Shown one piece after another: positions 26,711 through 36,826 of a stretch of 40,926 nt of DNA (the first letter of the stretch is position 1; each line of letters starts with the position of its first letter). The stretch covers positions 1-40,926 of the forward strand of contig JAAVIF010000096.1 in the NCBI GenBank assembly GCA_014799365.1, read 5' to 3'. Position numbers and translations under genes: made by a program. Below the pieces are notes generated by a model, which saw only the letters and a list, made by a program, of their open reading frames with translations, had not been told where the DNA came from and ran no database searches. Source of the stretch: Oscillospiraceae bacterium. Its GTDB lineage: Bacteria > Bacillota > Clostridia > Oscillospirales > Ruminococcaceae.

Positions 26711-27844
26711 TTATTTTTCTCTCGTTATCTTGTCAACTGCCCTCAAAAACGAATTTACCTCGTATCTTGTGGTGAACACCGAGGGTGCAAACCTTACCGT
26801 ACCCGTTTCAAGAGTACCTAATTTTTTATGCGCCAAATACGCACAATGAAAACCGCCCCTTAAATAAAATCCGCTGTCACTAAGCCTTTCGGCCGTTTCA
26901 TCGGAGCTTAAGCCCGATATGTTAAACGAAAAAAGCGGCGCGTTTTTCCTTGTGAATCCGCCGTATAAAACGATTCGGCGGTTTTTTCTCATTCTGTTGA
27001 AGGCATAAGCGCACAACTGCCATTCATGCTCGTATATTAAATTTATTCCCTTTTCGGCGACAAAAGCAACGCCCTCTCCCAAAGCGATCGCTCCCGCGGT
27101 GTTTATGGTACCGCTTTCAAATCTGTCGGGAAGAAACTCGGGCTGCTCCGGATCCTTGGACGCGCTTCCGGTGCCGCCCTCGATAAGAGTGGCAAGACGG
27201 TATTTCCCGTCGGTTATCATAAGCCCGGTTCCCATCGGACCGTAAAGACCCTTATGCCCCGCGGCGCAGATTATATTTATTCCGTCGGACAGCCTTATTG
27301 GCAGTACTCCCGCGCCCTGTGCCGCGTCCAAAATAAAACACAGACCGTTTTTCGCGCATAAGGAGGCAAGTCTTTTGTAGGGCAGTATGCGCCCAGTAAC
27401 ATTGCTTGCGGCGGTGCATACTATTGCCTTTGTTTCCGGCCTTATCAGTCTCGCAAAATTCATTACCGTTTCGTTGTCGCTGTCGGTCACTTTGGCTATG
27501 GAAAAGCTTATTCCGTCATGCTTGGAAAGAGAGGTCAGCGGTCTTAATACCGCGTTGTGTTCCCAATCGCTGGTTATAAAGTGGCATCCCGGTTCCGCTA
27601 TTCCCTTAAGCGCGGTGTTTATCGCTTCGGTACAGTTCAGCATAAAGCACACATTTTCCGTTTTCGCACCGAAAAAGTCCGCACACTGATGTCTTGCGTT
27701 ATATACCGCTTCCCCCGTGTCCATCGAAAGCTTGTGTCCCGAACGCCCCGGATTCGCGCCGTAATTTACAAGAGCGTAGGCGTTTTTGCTGATTACCGAG
27801 GGCGGCTTTGGATAGGTGGTGGCGGCATTGTCTAAATACACCAT
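26711..27844 (-). CDS. Class V aminotransferase, cysteine desulfurase family
   Basis: MVYLDNAATTYPKPPSV, DAAQGAGVLPI, AAGHKGLYGPMGTG, RGGFHCAYLAHKKLGT. Confidence 0.92.
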   Translation of the reverse strand: MVYLDNAATTYPKPPSVISKNAYALVNYGANPGRSGHKLSMDTGEAVYNARHQCADFFGAKTENVCFMLNCTEAINTALKGIAEPGCHFITSDWEHNAVLRPLTSLSKHDGISFSIAKVTDSDNETVMNFARLIRPETKAIVCTAASNVTGRILPYKRLASLCAKNGLCFILDAAQGAGVLPIRLSDGINIICAAGHKGLYGPMGTGLMITDGKYRLATLIEGGTGSASKDPEQPEFLPDRFESGTINTAGAIALGEGVAFVAEKGINLIYEHEWQLCAYAFNRMRKNRRIVLYGGFTRKNAPLFSFNISGLSSDETAERLSDSGFYLRGGFHCAYLAHKKLGTLETGTVRFAPSVFTTRYEVNSFLRAVDKITREK

Positions 27845-28062
27845 TATTTGTGGCTACCGTTCAATATTTTTATAACGTCGACGCCGACAGTGCTTAACAG
27901 CCGCGACGCTCTGTTCGGATCGCCCTTTATCCGAATGGCGAAGGTGCAGCCTCCCCTGCCGCTTATCTTTTCCACACTGCCCTTTATATTTACCCCTTGC
28001 AGGAAGTTTCTTCCTCTTATAGCTTCGGTATAGCTTTTGACCGTTAACAGCCATACTTCCAT
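27844..28062 (-). CDS. DUF3343 (putative Se/S carrier-like) protein
   Basis: 72 aa; TVKSYTEAIRGRNFLQ...GRGGCTFAIRIKGDPNRA; TAATG overlap with the desulfurase start. Confidence 0.8.
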   Translation of the reverse strand: MEVWLLTVKSYTEAIRGRNFLQGVNIKGSVEKISGRGGCTFAIRIKGDPNRASRLLSTVGVDVIKILNGSHK

Positions 28063-28285
28063 AATATCAGTCCTTTCCTTATTTTTCGGCTTTTTGGTTT
28101 ACTGTCTTTTTCTCAGCGCAGCCTTGTTCCTCACGAACAAACAAGCGAAGAACACGCAGTGAAAGCCAATAAAGCCGTATTACATATTATGCCGATAAGG
28201 CAACTTTTGCTAAAACGTGAATATGTAACGCCGCCTTTGAAATAATATTTTAAAAATAAGCATGTTAAAAGGAGGACTTTATTAT

Positions 28286-30562
28286 ATGAAAGCTGTAATA
28301 ATGGCAGGCGGCGAGGGCAGCCGTCTGCGTCCCATGACCTGCACACTTCCGAAGCCTATGGTAAAGCTTTGCGGACGGCCCGTAAGCGAATACATTCTTG
28401 ATCTGTTGTCAAAGCACGGCTGCACCGACGCGATTTTCACCCTGCGTTACCACGGCTCGCAGATAGAAAATCACTTCGATTCGCGCCGCTATAAAGGGAT
28501 CAACCTTGATTTTTCCTATGAGGACGAGCCCTTGGGTACGGCCGGATGCGTAAAAAAAGCGGCGGAGCTTGGCGGCTTTGAGGATAACTTTATAGTAATA
28601 AGCGGCGACGCGATGTGCGATTTCAATCTTTCCGCCGCTTTGTCCCACCATATCAAAAGCGGTGCCGACGCAACTATTATCACAACACAGGTGGACGACC
28701 CCAGAGAATACGGCTGCGTTATCTCAAAAAACGGTTTTATAACGGGATTCTCCGAAAAGCCCTCATATACCGGAGCCGTAAGCGACTATGTAAATACGGG
28801 TGTTTATATCCTGTCAAAAAAAATACTCGGTCTGATACCTCCCGACAAAATGTGGGATTTTTCAAAAAACGTTTTTCCTCAGATGCTGAAAGAAGGCTTA
28901 AAGCTTGCTTCTTATGAGGAAAAGGGCTACTGGTGCGACATCGGCGATTTTACCTCTTATAAAAGATGCCAAAGAGATATGCTGAGAGGCTTGGTAAGCT
29001 GTGAATTCAAAAGAGATATTCCCCAAATTGACGGTGCAAAGATCATTGCGCCCTGCTATATAGGAAACAATGTCAAAATAGGAGCGGGAACGGTAATAAA
29101 TGCCGGATGTGTAATCGGCGATAATGTAACCTTAGGCAAAAACTGCAAGCTTTGGGAAAGCGTTGTTTCGGACGGAGCTTTTTTAGCGGACCGCACAAAG
29201 TGCAACGGCGGAATAATCTGCGAAAACGCGGTAATGGAGCAGGGCTCGGCGGTTTATGAGGACGCCGTGCTTGGCAGCGGCAGTATATTGGGTCGGGACA
29301 GCAGTCTCGAGCCAAAAGTAAAAATATGGGACAACAAGGCAATACCGAAAGAAACTATGCAAAGAGAGGATCTGAAATACGGAAATACTCCCTCCGCCTC
29401 ATTTGACGAAAAAGGAGTTTCGGGCGAAACAAATTCCGATATAACACCCGCTTTTATGACTAAGCTGGGCAGCGGCGGCGCGGCGGTCTTCGGAGACAGG
29501 GTAATAGTTTCCTGCGGCAGCGGAAACGCGGCGTCTGTGCTTAAAGCCTGCTTTTGCGCGGGATTTTCGGGTGCGGGAGGAAAGGTCATAGACTGCGGCG
29601 TTACCTCGCTGCCCGCACTTATTCATCTCAGCAGAGTAATGAATGCAAGCGGATTGGTAAATATTGAGGTATCTTCAAAAAGTAAAATAACAATACTGAA
29701 TAAAGCAGGTCTGCCTCTTACAAGAGTGCAGGAAAGAAAGCTTGAGGCGGCTTTAAACAGAGGAGATTACCGAAACGCCGAATGGGACGGATTCGGTGAG
29801 ATAAAAGCCTTTAAAAACGCTTCCCTGCTGTATTCGGGAGCATTGGAGGCAGCAAGCGAGTTTTCCTGCCGCTACAAGGTAAGCGTAAATTGCGGGAATC
29901 CGCTTATAACCGCCGCCGCTGCCGTACCCATGCAAAAAATAAGCAATCCCTCGGGAGAACCGCTTACTGTAAATATAAACCGAGACGGTACAAAGGCGGA
30001 GCTGTATGTAAGCGAACGTGAAAAGGCCGATTATACCAAGCTTGTCACTATCGTGGGCTACGATATTATGAAAAAAGGCTTTGATGTGGCGGTACCGCTT
30101 GAATTTCCGTCTACCGTAGAGGAAGCGGCAAAGCTTACGGGTAAAACAGTAAAGCGTTTTTACAGATGCAGCAACGACAACAGCGACAAAAGTGCGAGAG
30201 AATTGGCGGCATCGCAGCCCTTTCTGTTTGACGGCCTGATGCTCGCCTTAAACGCTCTGGAAGTAATCTCGGCCTCCTTTGTTACCTTGGGAAAATATCT
30301 GGAAGGACTTCCCCAGCTTGAAACGGAGAACAGGTTTTTGCGCATACACTGCCCTCCTCAGCGTATTTTAAGCAAGCTTGCGGACAAATCCAACGGAATC
30401 AGCGAAGGAATATTTCTGGGCGAAGAGGGCAATCGGGTGCTGCTCCGCTCCAGCCGACAGGGAGACGGATTGTTCCTGTTCGCCGAAAGCTATTCTCAGG
30501 AAACGGCAAAAGCACTTTGCGATAATGTGGAAATGCAGGTCAGAACACTGCTTGGCAAATAA
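28286..30562 (+). CDS. Sugar nucleotidyltransferase fused to left-handed beta-helix and phosphohexomutase-like domain
   Basis: MKAVIMAGGEGSRLRPMTCTLPKPMVKLCGRPV; hexapeptide repeats IGNNVKIGAGTVINAGCVIGDNVTLG; C-terminal PMM-like region; start 28286 after aaaggagg. Confidence 0.9.
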   Translation: MKAVIMAGGEGSRLRPMTCTLPKPMVKLCGRPVSEYILDLLSKHGCTDAIFTLRYHGSQIENHFDSRRYKGINLDFSYEDEPLGTAGCVKKAAELGGFEDNFIVISGDAMCDFNLSAALSHHIKSGADATIITTQVDDPREYGCVISKNGFITGFSEKPSYTGAVSDYVNTGVYILSKKILGLIPPDKMWDFSKNVFPQMLKEGLKLASYEEKGYWCDIGDFTSYKRCQRDMLRGLVSCEFKRDIPQIDGAKIIAPCYIGNNVKIGAGTVINAGCVIGDNVTLGKNCKLWESVVSDGAFLADRTKCNGGIICENAVMEQGSAVYEDAVLGSGSILGRDSSLEPKVKIWDNKAIPKETMQREDLKYGNTPSASFDEKGVSGETNSDITPAFMTKLGSGGAAVFGDRVIVSCGSGNAASVLKACFCAGFSGAGGKVIDCGVTSLPALIHLSRVMNASGLVNIEVSSKSKITILNKAGLPLTRVQERKLEAALNRGDYRNAEWDGFGEIKAFKNASLLYSGALEAASEFSCRYKVSVNCGNPLITAAAAVPMQKISNPSGEPLTVNINRDGTKAELYVSEREKADYTKLVTIVGYDIMKKGFDVAVPLEFPSTVEEAAKLTGKTVKRFYRCSNDNSDKSARELAASQPFLFDGLMLALNALEVISASFVTLGKYLEGLPQLETENRFLRIHCPPQRILSKLADKSNGISEGIFLGEEGNRVLLRSSRQGDGLFLFAESYSQETAKALCDNVEMQVRTLLGK

Positions 30563-30627
30563 TATTAAAAAATATGTCAATTTTTGCGATTATAAAGCCG
30601 TTTTTAAACTCTTTACCGTAATTTTCC

Positions 30628-30656
30628 TTGACAATCTCAACTTTTTGTTATATACT
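30628..30656 (+). promoter_or_regulatory. Promoter of the RNase J gene
   Basis: TTGACA, 17-bp spacer, TATACT; ~230 nt before the start codon. Confidence 0.7.
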
Positions 30657-30894
30657 ATGATAGTATCATAATGCCAAAAATGGAAAAATCTGCGCTTTTA
30701 AAACAATATAATACAAACGCTCGTTAAAGGCATTAAAACATTCAGGTAAATAAAAGCGAAAGCTTTAAATAAACAAAAAAACAATAAAATGCGTAGGGCA
30801 ACTTTTTTCGTTAATCCATTCATATAACCAAAAAACATTCAATTGCGGCCTTTGTGGACAAGGCTTTTGCGTCCCTATGCCGAAAGGAAAATCT

Positions 30895-32886
30895 ATGGCA
30901 AAAAACAACAATAATTTCATGTCAACATTTAAAGGAAAAAACGAGACTTCGGGAGATAAACAAAAGTTTTATCAGAAGTTTAACGGGAAAAAACAGAGAC
31001 CTGCTTCAAACGAACAGGGCAGACCTCAGCAAAACGGCTTTAATCAGCAAAAAAATTCTTACGGAAAACGTACGCCGGTAAAGCCGGCCAATAACTCCGC
31101 CAACATGCCGGCAAACAGACAGTATGGCTCCAACTCTCAGAGACAGCACACTCAGTCCAAGAATACAAATCAAACCACCCAAAAAACGGTCGGTTATCAA
31201 AAGCAGCAAAAGCCCCGCGAGATAAGAACAACGCCCCTTAAAATTTTTTCCTTGGGCGGACTTAACGAGATCGGAAAAAATATTTATGTTTACGAATGTG
31301 CCAACGATATTTTTATCATCGACTGCGGCTTGGCGTTTCCCGACGACGAAATGCCGGGTGTTGATTCGGTTATTCCCGATTTCACCTACCTTATTAACAA
31401 TAAGGAAAGGATAAGAGGTGTGCTTCTGACCCACGGTCACGAGGATCATATCGGAAGCCTCGCTTATCTTCTTAAAAAGGTTAACGTTCCTGTTTACGGC
31501 ACAAGACTGACTCTCGGTCTTGTGGAGGGAAAACTGAAGGAACACGGTATACTCGCTTCCTCAACGCTTATTACGGTAAAACCCGGCGATACCGTAAAGC
31601 TGGGCTGCATGGCGGCGGAATTTATCAGGGTAAATCACTCCATTCCCGACGCCTGCGCCATAGCGGTGCACACTCCCGCGGGAATCGTTGTGCATACGGG
31701 CGACTTTAAGATCGACTACACACCCATTGAAGGCGGCATTATAGATCTGGCAAGATTCGGCGAATTGGGCAGACGCGGAGTGCTTGCGCTGCTGTCCGAA
31801 AGCACCAACGCGGAACGGCCCGGTTATACAATGTCCGAAAGTACGGTGGGAAACAGCTTTAAGAATATTTTTAATCAGGCTGACGGCAGGAGGATAATAG
31901 TAGCTTCCTTTTCAAGCAATATTCACCGTATACAGCAGATAGTGGACAACGCGGTGCTTCAGGGCAGAAAGGTAGCGGTAAGCGGCAGGAGCATGCTGAA
32001 CGTTATGCAGACTGCCATTGACCTGAATTATATACGCATTCCCGACGGTATTCTTATAGATATAGAGCAGATAAAAAACTTCCCTCCCGAAAAGCTTGTA
32101 ATAGTAACCACGGGAAGCCAGGGAGAACCGCTGTCGGCTCTTGCGAGAATGGCAAGCAACGACCACAGGCAGGTAACGATAACCCCCAACGATCTTATCA
32201 TAATTTCTGCCACTCCAATTCCCGGCAACGAAAAATTGGTGGGAAACGTAGTCAACGACCTTATGAAATTGGGGGCAAATGTAGTATACGAAAAGATGTA
32301 TGACGTCCACGTTTCGGGACATGCTTGCCAAGAGGAGCTGAAAATGATGATCTCCTTGACCAAGCCCAAATATTTCGTCCCCATACACGGAGAATACAAG
32401 CACCTTAAAAAGCACGCAATGTTAGCTAAAAAAATGGGAATACCCGAAGAAAATATTTTCCTTGCGGATATAGGTCAGGTGCTTGAGACAAACAGTGCCA
32501 CCATGAAAATTTCGGGAACTGTACCGTCGGGCAGCATTCTTGTAGACGGCTTGGGCGTAGGCGACGTAGGCTCTGTGGTTTTAAGAGACAGGAAGCACCT
32601 TGCGGAGGACGGTCTTATTATAGTTGCCGCAACGGTAAGGAAAAACACAGGCAGTATCGAGGCGGGACCCGATATTGTTTCGAGAGGCTTTGTATACGTT
32701 AAGGAATCCGAAAAGCTTATGGAGGACGCTAAGGCGGTGGCAAGAAAAGCTCTCGAGGAACAATGCGCAAAGAATTACAGGGAGTGGGGCAGCATGAAAC
32801 CCGCTTTAAGAGAAGCTTTAAGCGGATTTATCTATCAAAAAACAAAAAGAAGTCCCATGATTCTGCCCATTATAATGGAAATTTAA
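30895..32886 (+). CDS. rnj: Ribonuclease J
   Basis: LGGLNEIGKNIYVYE, LLTHGHEDHIGSL, HTGDFKIDYTP, SESTNAERPG, beta-CASP and HVSGHACQEELK motifs; N-terminal ~100 aa low complexity. Confidence 0.95.
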   Translation: MAKNNNNFMSTFKGKNETSGDKQKFYQKFNGKKQRPASNEQGRPQQNGFNQQKNSYGKRTPVKPANNSANMPANRQYGSNSQRQHTQSKNTNQTTQKTVGYQKQQKPREIRTTPLKIFSLGGLNEIGKNIYVYECANDIFIIDCGLAFPDDEMPGVDSVIPDFTYLINNKERIRGVLLTHGHEDHIGSLAYLLKKVNVPVYGTRLTLGLVEGKLKEHGILASSTLITVKPGDTVKLGCMAAEFIRVNHSIPDACAIAVHTPAGIVVHTGDFKIDYTPIEGGIIDLARFGELGRRGVLALLSESTNAERPGYTMSESTVGNSFKNIFNQADGRRIIVASFSSNIHRIQQIVDNAVLQGRKVAVSGRSMLNVMQTAIDLNYIRIPDGILIDIEQIKNFPPEKLVIVTTGSQGEPLSALARMASNDHRQVTITPNDLIIISATPIPGNEKLVGNVVNDLMKLGANVVYEKMYDVHVSGHACQEELKMMISLTKPKYFVPIHGEYKHLKKHAMLAKKMGIPEENIFLADIGQVLETNSATMKISGTVPSGSILVDGLGVGDVGSVVLRDRKHLAEDGLIIVAATVRKNTGSIEAGPDIVSRGFVYVKESEKLMEDAKAVARKALEEQCAKNYREWGSMKPALREALSGFIYQKTKRSPMILPIIMEI

Positions 32887-32976
32887 GACAGGTCCTTAGG
32901 TTGACGGCGTGTTGCCAAACGCTCAAAAAGCATAACAAACACGCTTCAAAACCGTAAATAGAGAGGTTCTTTTAAA

Positions 32977-34950
32977 ATGAAGAATTTTTTTCGTGACGGC
33001 GGTCTGGTAATATCTATCATTTCTTTAATAATATTGCTGCTGTTCATGTCGGCACTTACCTTTATGCACTCGCCCGATATGTTCTGGATTTTAGCACCGT
33101 TTGTCGTATTGGCGGCGGGCTTTGCCATAGGAAAGCTGATACAGGTCACAAGGCGCAATTTCCAATATTCCGCGCTTATAAGTGAAGAGATCAAGTCCGA
33201 AAACAAAATGTCGCTGTACAGTCTTCCCATGAGTGTTGTTATCACCGATTCGCAGCGTAAAATAATCTGGTTCAACAAAAACTTTGCGTCGGATTTTTCT
33301 CAGGAAGCCTTTTACGGGGGTTCCTTTGATTTGGTGTCCGAGCTTCCCTTTGAATGCTTTACCGTCGAGGGCGGTATTCAGATACAGCACGCGGGAAGAT
33401 ATTACCGCGCTTACGGAAACCGTCCCACCGACGAAGACCAGGGCAATATTTTTTTGATATACCTTAACGATATAACCGACCATATAAACATGATACAGGA
33501 AAAGAAGCTTTCTCACCCTGTTGTAATGCTCATTATGATAGACAGCTTTGAAGAACTGTTTAACGGCAGTCTCGAAAGCGAAACGGCACATGTTACCGTA
33601 CAGATAGACAGGCTGCTGGAGGATTTTATAGCGGAGACCACAGGCATCTTAAGAAAACAGTCACGCGACAGATTCTGGGCGGTGGTTGAAGAAAGACATA
33701 TAGCAAAGCTTATCGAAAGCAAGGTAAAGCTTTTGGATAAGGTGAGAGAAATTCAGGTAAACGACAGGATCAGCGTTACTCTGTCCATAGGAATAGGACG
33801 TACGGCAGACACCATCGCCGAAAGCGAGAGCTATGCGAAGCAGGCTCTTGAAATGGCTCAGGGCAGAGGCGGAGATCAGGCGGCAATCAAAACCGTTACC
33901 GGCTTTGAATTTTACGGAGGCGTCTCAAAGGGAGTTGAACGCGCCAATAAGGTTAAGGCAAGAATTATAGCAAATCAGCTTATACAGCTTGTTGAAGGCT
34001 CCGACAGAGTTTACATAATGGGTCACAAGTTCAGCGACCTTGACAGCGTAGGCTCCTCGGTCGGATTGGCCTGTGCAATAAGAAACTTGGGGAGAAAAGC
34101 GGAGGTGGTTGTAGACAGTCTCGCTTCTTTAAGCACACAGCTTATCGAGCGGCTTAGGCTTCCCGACGATCCCTACCCCCTGTTTATGTCTCCCAACCAC
34201 GCTGTGGAAAGCATAACCGATGATTCGCTTCTGATCATTACCGACACGCATAATCCCCTTATGCTTGAAAGCCAAGAGCTTCACTCAAAAGCAAAACAGG
34301 TCGTAATTATAGATCACCACAGAAAAACAGTTAATTTTATCGACAATTCCCTTATTTTTTATCACGAGCCCTACGCTTCATCCGCTTCGGAAATGGTTAC
34401 CGAAATTTTGGGCTACTTCGGCAAAGCGGGAAAAATTACCGCCTTGCAGGCAGAGGCACTGTTGGCGGGCATAATGTTGGACACCAAAAACTTTACCATT
34501 AAAACGGGCGTGCGCACCTTTGAGGCGGCGGCGTTTTTAAGAAAGCTGGGTGCCGATACCGTTAACGTTAAGGGGCTTTTTGCCAACTCAATCGAAAGCT
34601 ATCGCCAAAAAGCCGCTCTTGTTTCCAATGCAGAAATATACAAACGCTGTGCTATCGCCACCACAAGCATGTTCAGCCCCGATATGCGCCTTGTTGCGCC
34701 GCAAGCGGCAGATGAGCTTTTGGGTATAGAAAACGTTGACGCTTCATTTGTTTATTACAGAAGCAGCGGAAACGAGATCTACGTCAGCGCGCGCTCCTTA
34801 GGTGCGCTTAACGTTCAGCTGGTAATGGAATATCTGGGCGGCGGCGGACATCAAACCATGGCAGGCGCGCAGCTAAAAGATACTTCCGTGGAGGACGCGG
34901 GAAAAAGAGTTAAGGAAGCTATTGACAAATACTATGAAAGCATAAGCTGA
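32977..34950 (+). CDS. gdpP: GdpP c-di-AMP phosphodiesterase (TM-PAS-degenerate GGDEF-DHH/DHHA1)
   Basis: Two N-terminal TM helices; GHKFSDLDSVGSSVGLACAIRN, VIIDHHRKTVNFID, GGGGHQTMAGAQ. Confidence 0.94.
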   Translation: MKNFFRDGGLVISIISLIILLLFMSALTFMHSPDMFWILAPFVVLAAGFAIGKLIQVTRRNFQYSALISEEIKSENKMSLYSLPMSVVITDSQRKIIWFNKNFASDFSQEAFYGGSFDLVSELPFECFTVEGGIQIQHAGRYYRAYGNRPTDEDQGNIFLIYLNDITDHINMIQEKKLSHPVVMLIMIDSFEELFNGSLESETAHVTVQIDRLLEDFIAETTGILRKQSRDRFWAVVEERHIAKLIESKVKLLDKVREIQVNDRISVTLSIGIGRTADTIAESESYAKQALEMAQGRGGDQAAIKTVTGFEFYGGVSKGVERANKVKARIIANQLIQLVEGSDRVYIMGHKFSDLDSVGSSVGLACAIRNLGRKAEVVVDSLASLSTQLIERLRLPDDPYPLFMSPNHAVESITDDSLLIITDTHNPLMLESQELHSKAKQVVIIDHHRKTVNFIDNSLIFYHEPYASSASEMVTEILGYFGKAGKITALQAEALLAGIMLDTKNFTIKTGVRTFEAAAFLRKLGADTVNVKGLFANSIESYRQKAALVSNAEIYKRCAIATTSMFSPDMRLVAPQAADELLGIENVDASFVYYRSSGNEIYVSARSLGALNVQLVMEYLGGGGHQTMAGAQLKDTSVEDAGKRVKEAIDKYYESIS

Positions 34951-34997
34951 TTATAAAGCTTTGAACACATACAGAAAGAAAGGAAAGGTAACGAAAA

Positions 34998-35450
34998 ATG
35001 AAAGTAATCCTGCTTGAAGATGTAAAAGGAACAGGCAAAAAGGGCGAGATCAAGGAGGTAAAGGACGGCTACGCAAGAAACTGTCTTATCTCCAAAAAAT
35101 TAGCCGTTGAGGCTACTCCCGCAAACATGAATCTGTTGGAGGGACAAAAGGCCTCCGCACAGCATAAAATCGACGTTGAAATAGCAAACGCCAAGGAAAT
35201 CGCCGCAAAGTTAGAGGGCAAGACCGTAAAAATCATGGCAAAGGGCGGCACAAGCGGTCGTTTGTTCGGCGCAATAACCGGCAAGGATATTTCCGCGCAG
35301 ATAAAAAAGCAGCTGAACTGCGACGTTGACAAGAGAAAGCTTGTTTTGGACAGCGAGATAAAGACCTTCGGAGGCTTTGGAGTTGAAGCAAAGCTCTATA
35401 CCGGCGTTTCGGCCAAATTTACCGTTATGGTAGAGCAAATCACAGAGTAA
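34998..35450 (+). CDS. rplI: 50S ribosomal protein L9
   Basis: [40 protein letters not shown]. Confidence 0.97.
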   Translation: MKVILLEDVKGTGKKGEIKEVKDGYARNCLISKKLAVEATPANMNLLEGQKASAQHKIDVEIANAKEIAAKLEGKTVKIMAKGGTSGRLFGAITGKDISAQIKKQLNCDVDKRKLVLDSEIKTFGGFGVEAKLYTGVSAKFTVMVEQITE

Positions 35451-35482
35451 TACTTAATTTTTTTCACCAAGGAAGTGTTTTT

Positions 35483-36826
35483 ATGCCCGCAATAGACCTG
35501 TCCGAAATAAATCTTCCCTTTAACCTTGACGCAGAACAAGCGGTGTTGGGCTCGGTATTGGTAGACCCCACCACCGTTTCTTCAATTACCGCAAGGCTTC
35601 ACCCCGAGCATTTTAAAGTCCAGCTCCACAGCGATCTATTTTCGGTTATCTACCAGATGAGCATCTCGGGACAGCAGATAGACATTGTAACCGTTATGGA
35701 GAACGCCGTACGTCAGGGAGTTTTTGAAAACAGCGATGAAGCAAAAACCTATCTCGTCAAGCTTGCTGAAACGGCGATCAACCCCTCGGGAATCGAAAGC
35801 TATATCTCAATAATTACCGATAAATATATGATACGTCAGCTTATGATCGTATCAAAGGAAATTTTCGATTTAGCCGCCGCGGGTACGGAGGAGACCTCCG
35901 CTTTGCTTGACCTTGCGGAAAAGAAGATATTTGATATAAGGGACGATAAGGACTTGCAGGGACTTACCCATATCAAACCTCTTGTTACTCAGCAGCTCGA
36001 AACCCTGTCCGAGCTTTCGGAAAATCCGGAAAGTGCCCACGGTACGGGCTTAAGCACTTCATATTCAAATTTGGACAAGATCATATACGGTCTTAATCCG
36101 TCGGATTTTATACTTATCGCCGCCCGTCCGGGTATGGGAAAAACCTCCTTTGGCACTAATATAGCGGCTAATGTAGCGAAAAATTACAGGACAAAAAAGA
36201 TTTGTATTTTTTCTTTGGAAATGTCAAAGGAACAAATTGCCGCCCGTATTCTTCAAAGCGAAGCCAGGATTTCTTCCGACGCGATGCGAACGGGCAATAT
36301 TCCAGACAACAAGTGGACGGATATAGGCGAAGCGGTGGACGTTTTGTCACAGGTGGAAATTTACATCGACGATACCGCAAATATTTCTCTCGGTGAAATG
36401 AAAGCAAAGCTCAGACGCATGAAGAATTTGGGGTTGGTAATTATAGACTACTTACAGCTTATGTCAACTGGCAGACGCGACGGAAACCGCGTTGCGGAAA
36501 TTTCCGAGATCACGAGAAGCCTTAAAATAATGGCAAAGGAGCTAAACGTGCCCGTTATCAGCCTATCGCAGCTTTCAAGAGGCCCCGAACAGCGTCCCGA
36601 CAAGCGTCCCATGCTTTCCGATCTCCGCGATTCGGGTTCTATTGAACAGGACGCCGATATAGTAATGTTCCTGTACCGCGACGGGTATTATAACAAAGAA
36701 GCCGAGTACCCCAACGCCTGCGAATGTATCGTGGCAAAAAACCGTCACGGTGAAACAGGCACCGTTCCCATGAACTGGGAGGGCGAATATACACGCTTTA
36801 CGGGGGTAGATTACACCCATGCTTAA
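35483..36826 (+). CDS. dnaB: Replicative DNA helicase DnaB
   Basis: PFNLDAEQAVLGSVLVDP, AARPGMGKTSFGTNIA, VIIDYLQLMS, SDLRDSGSIEQDADIVMFLYRD. Confidence 0.97.
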   Translation: MPAIDLSEINLPFNLDAEQAVLGSVLVDPTTVSSITARLHPEHFKVQLHSDLFSVIYQMSISGQQIDIVTVMENAVRQGVFENSDEAKTYLVKLAETAINPSGIESYISIITDKYMIRQLMIVSKEIFDLAAAGTEETSALLDLAEKKIFDIRDDKDLQGLTHIKPLVTQQLETLSELSENPESAHGTGLSTSYSNLDKIIYGLNPSDFILIAARPGMGKTSFGTNIAANVAKNYRTKKICIFSLEMSKEQIAARILQSEARISSDAMRTGNIPDNKWTDIGEAVDVLSQVEIYIDDTANISLGEMKAKLRRMKNLGLVIIDYLQLMSTGRRDGNRVAEISEITRSLKIMAKELNVPVISLSQLSRGPEQRPDKRPMLSDLRDSGSIEQDADIVMFLYRDGYYNKEAEYPNACECIVAKNRHGETGTVPMNWEGEYTRFTGVDYTHA

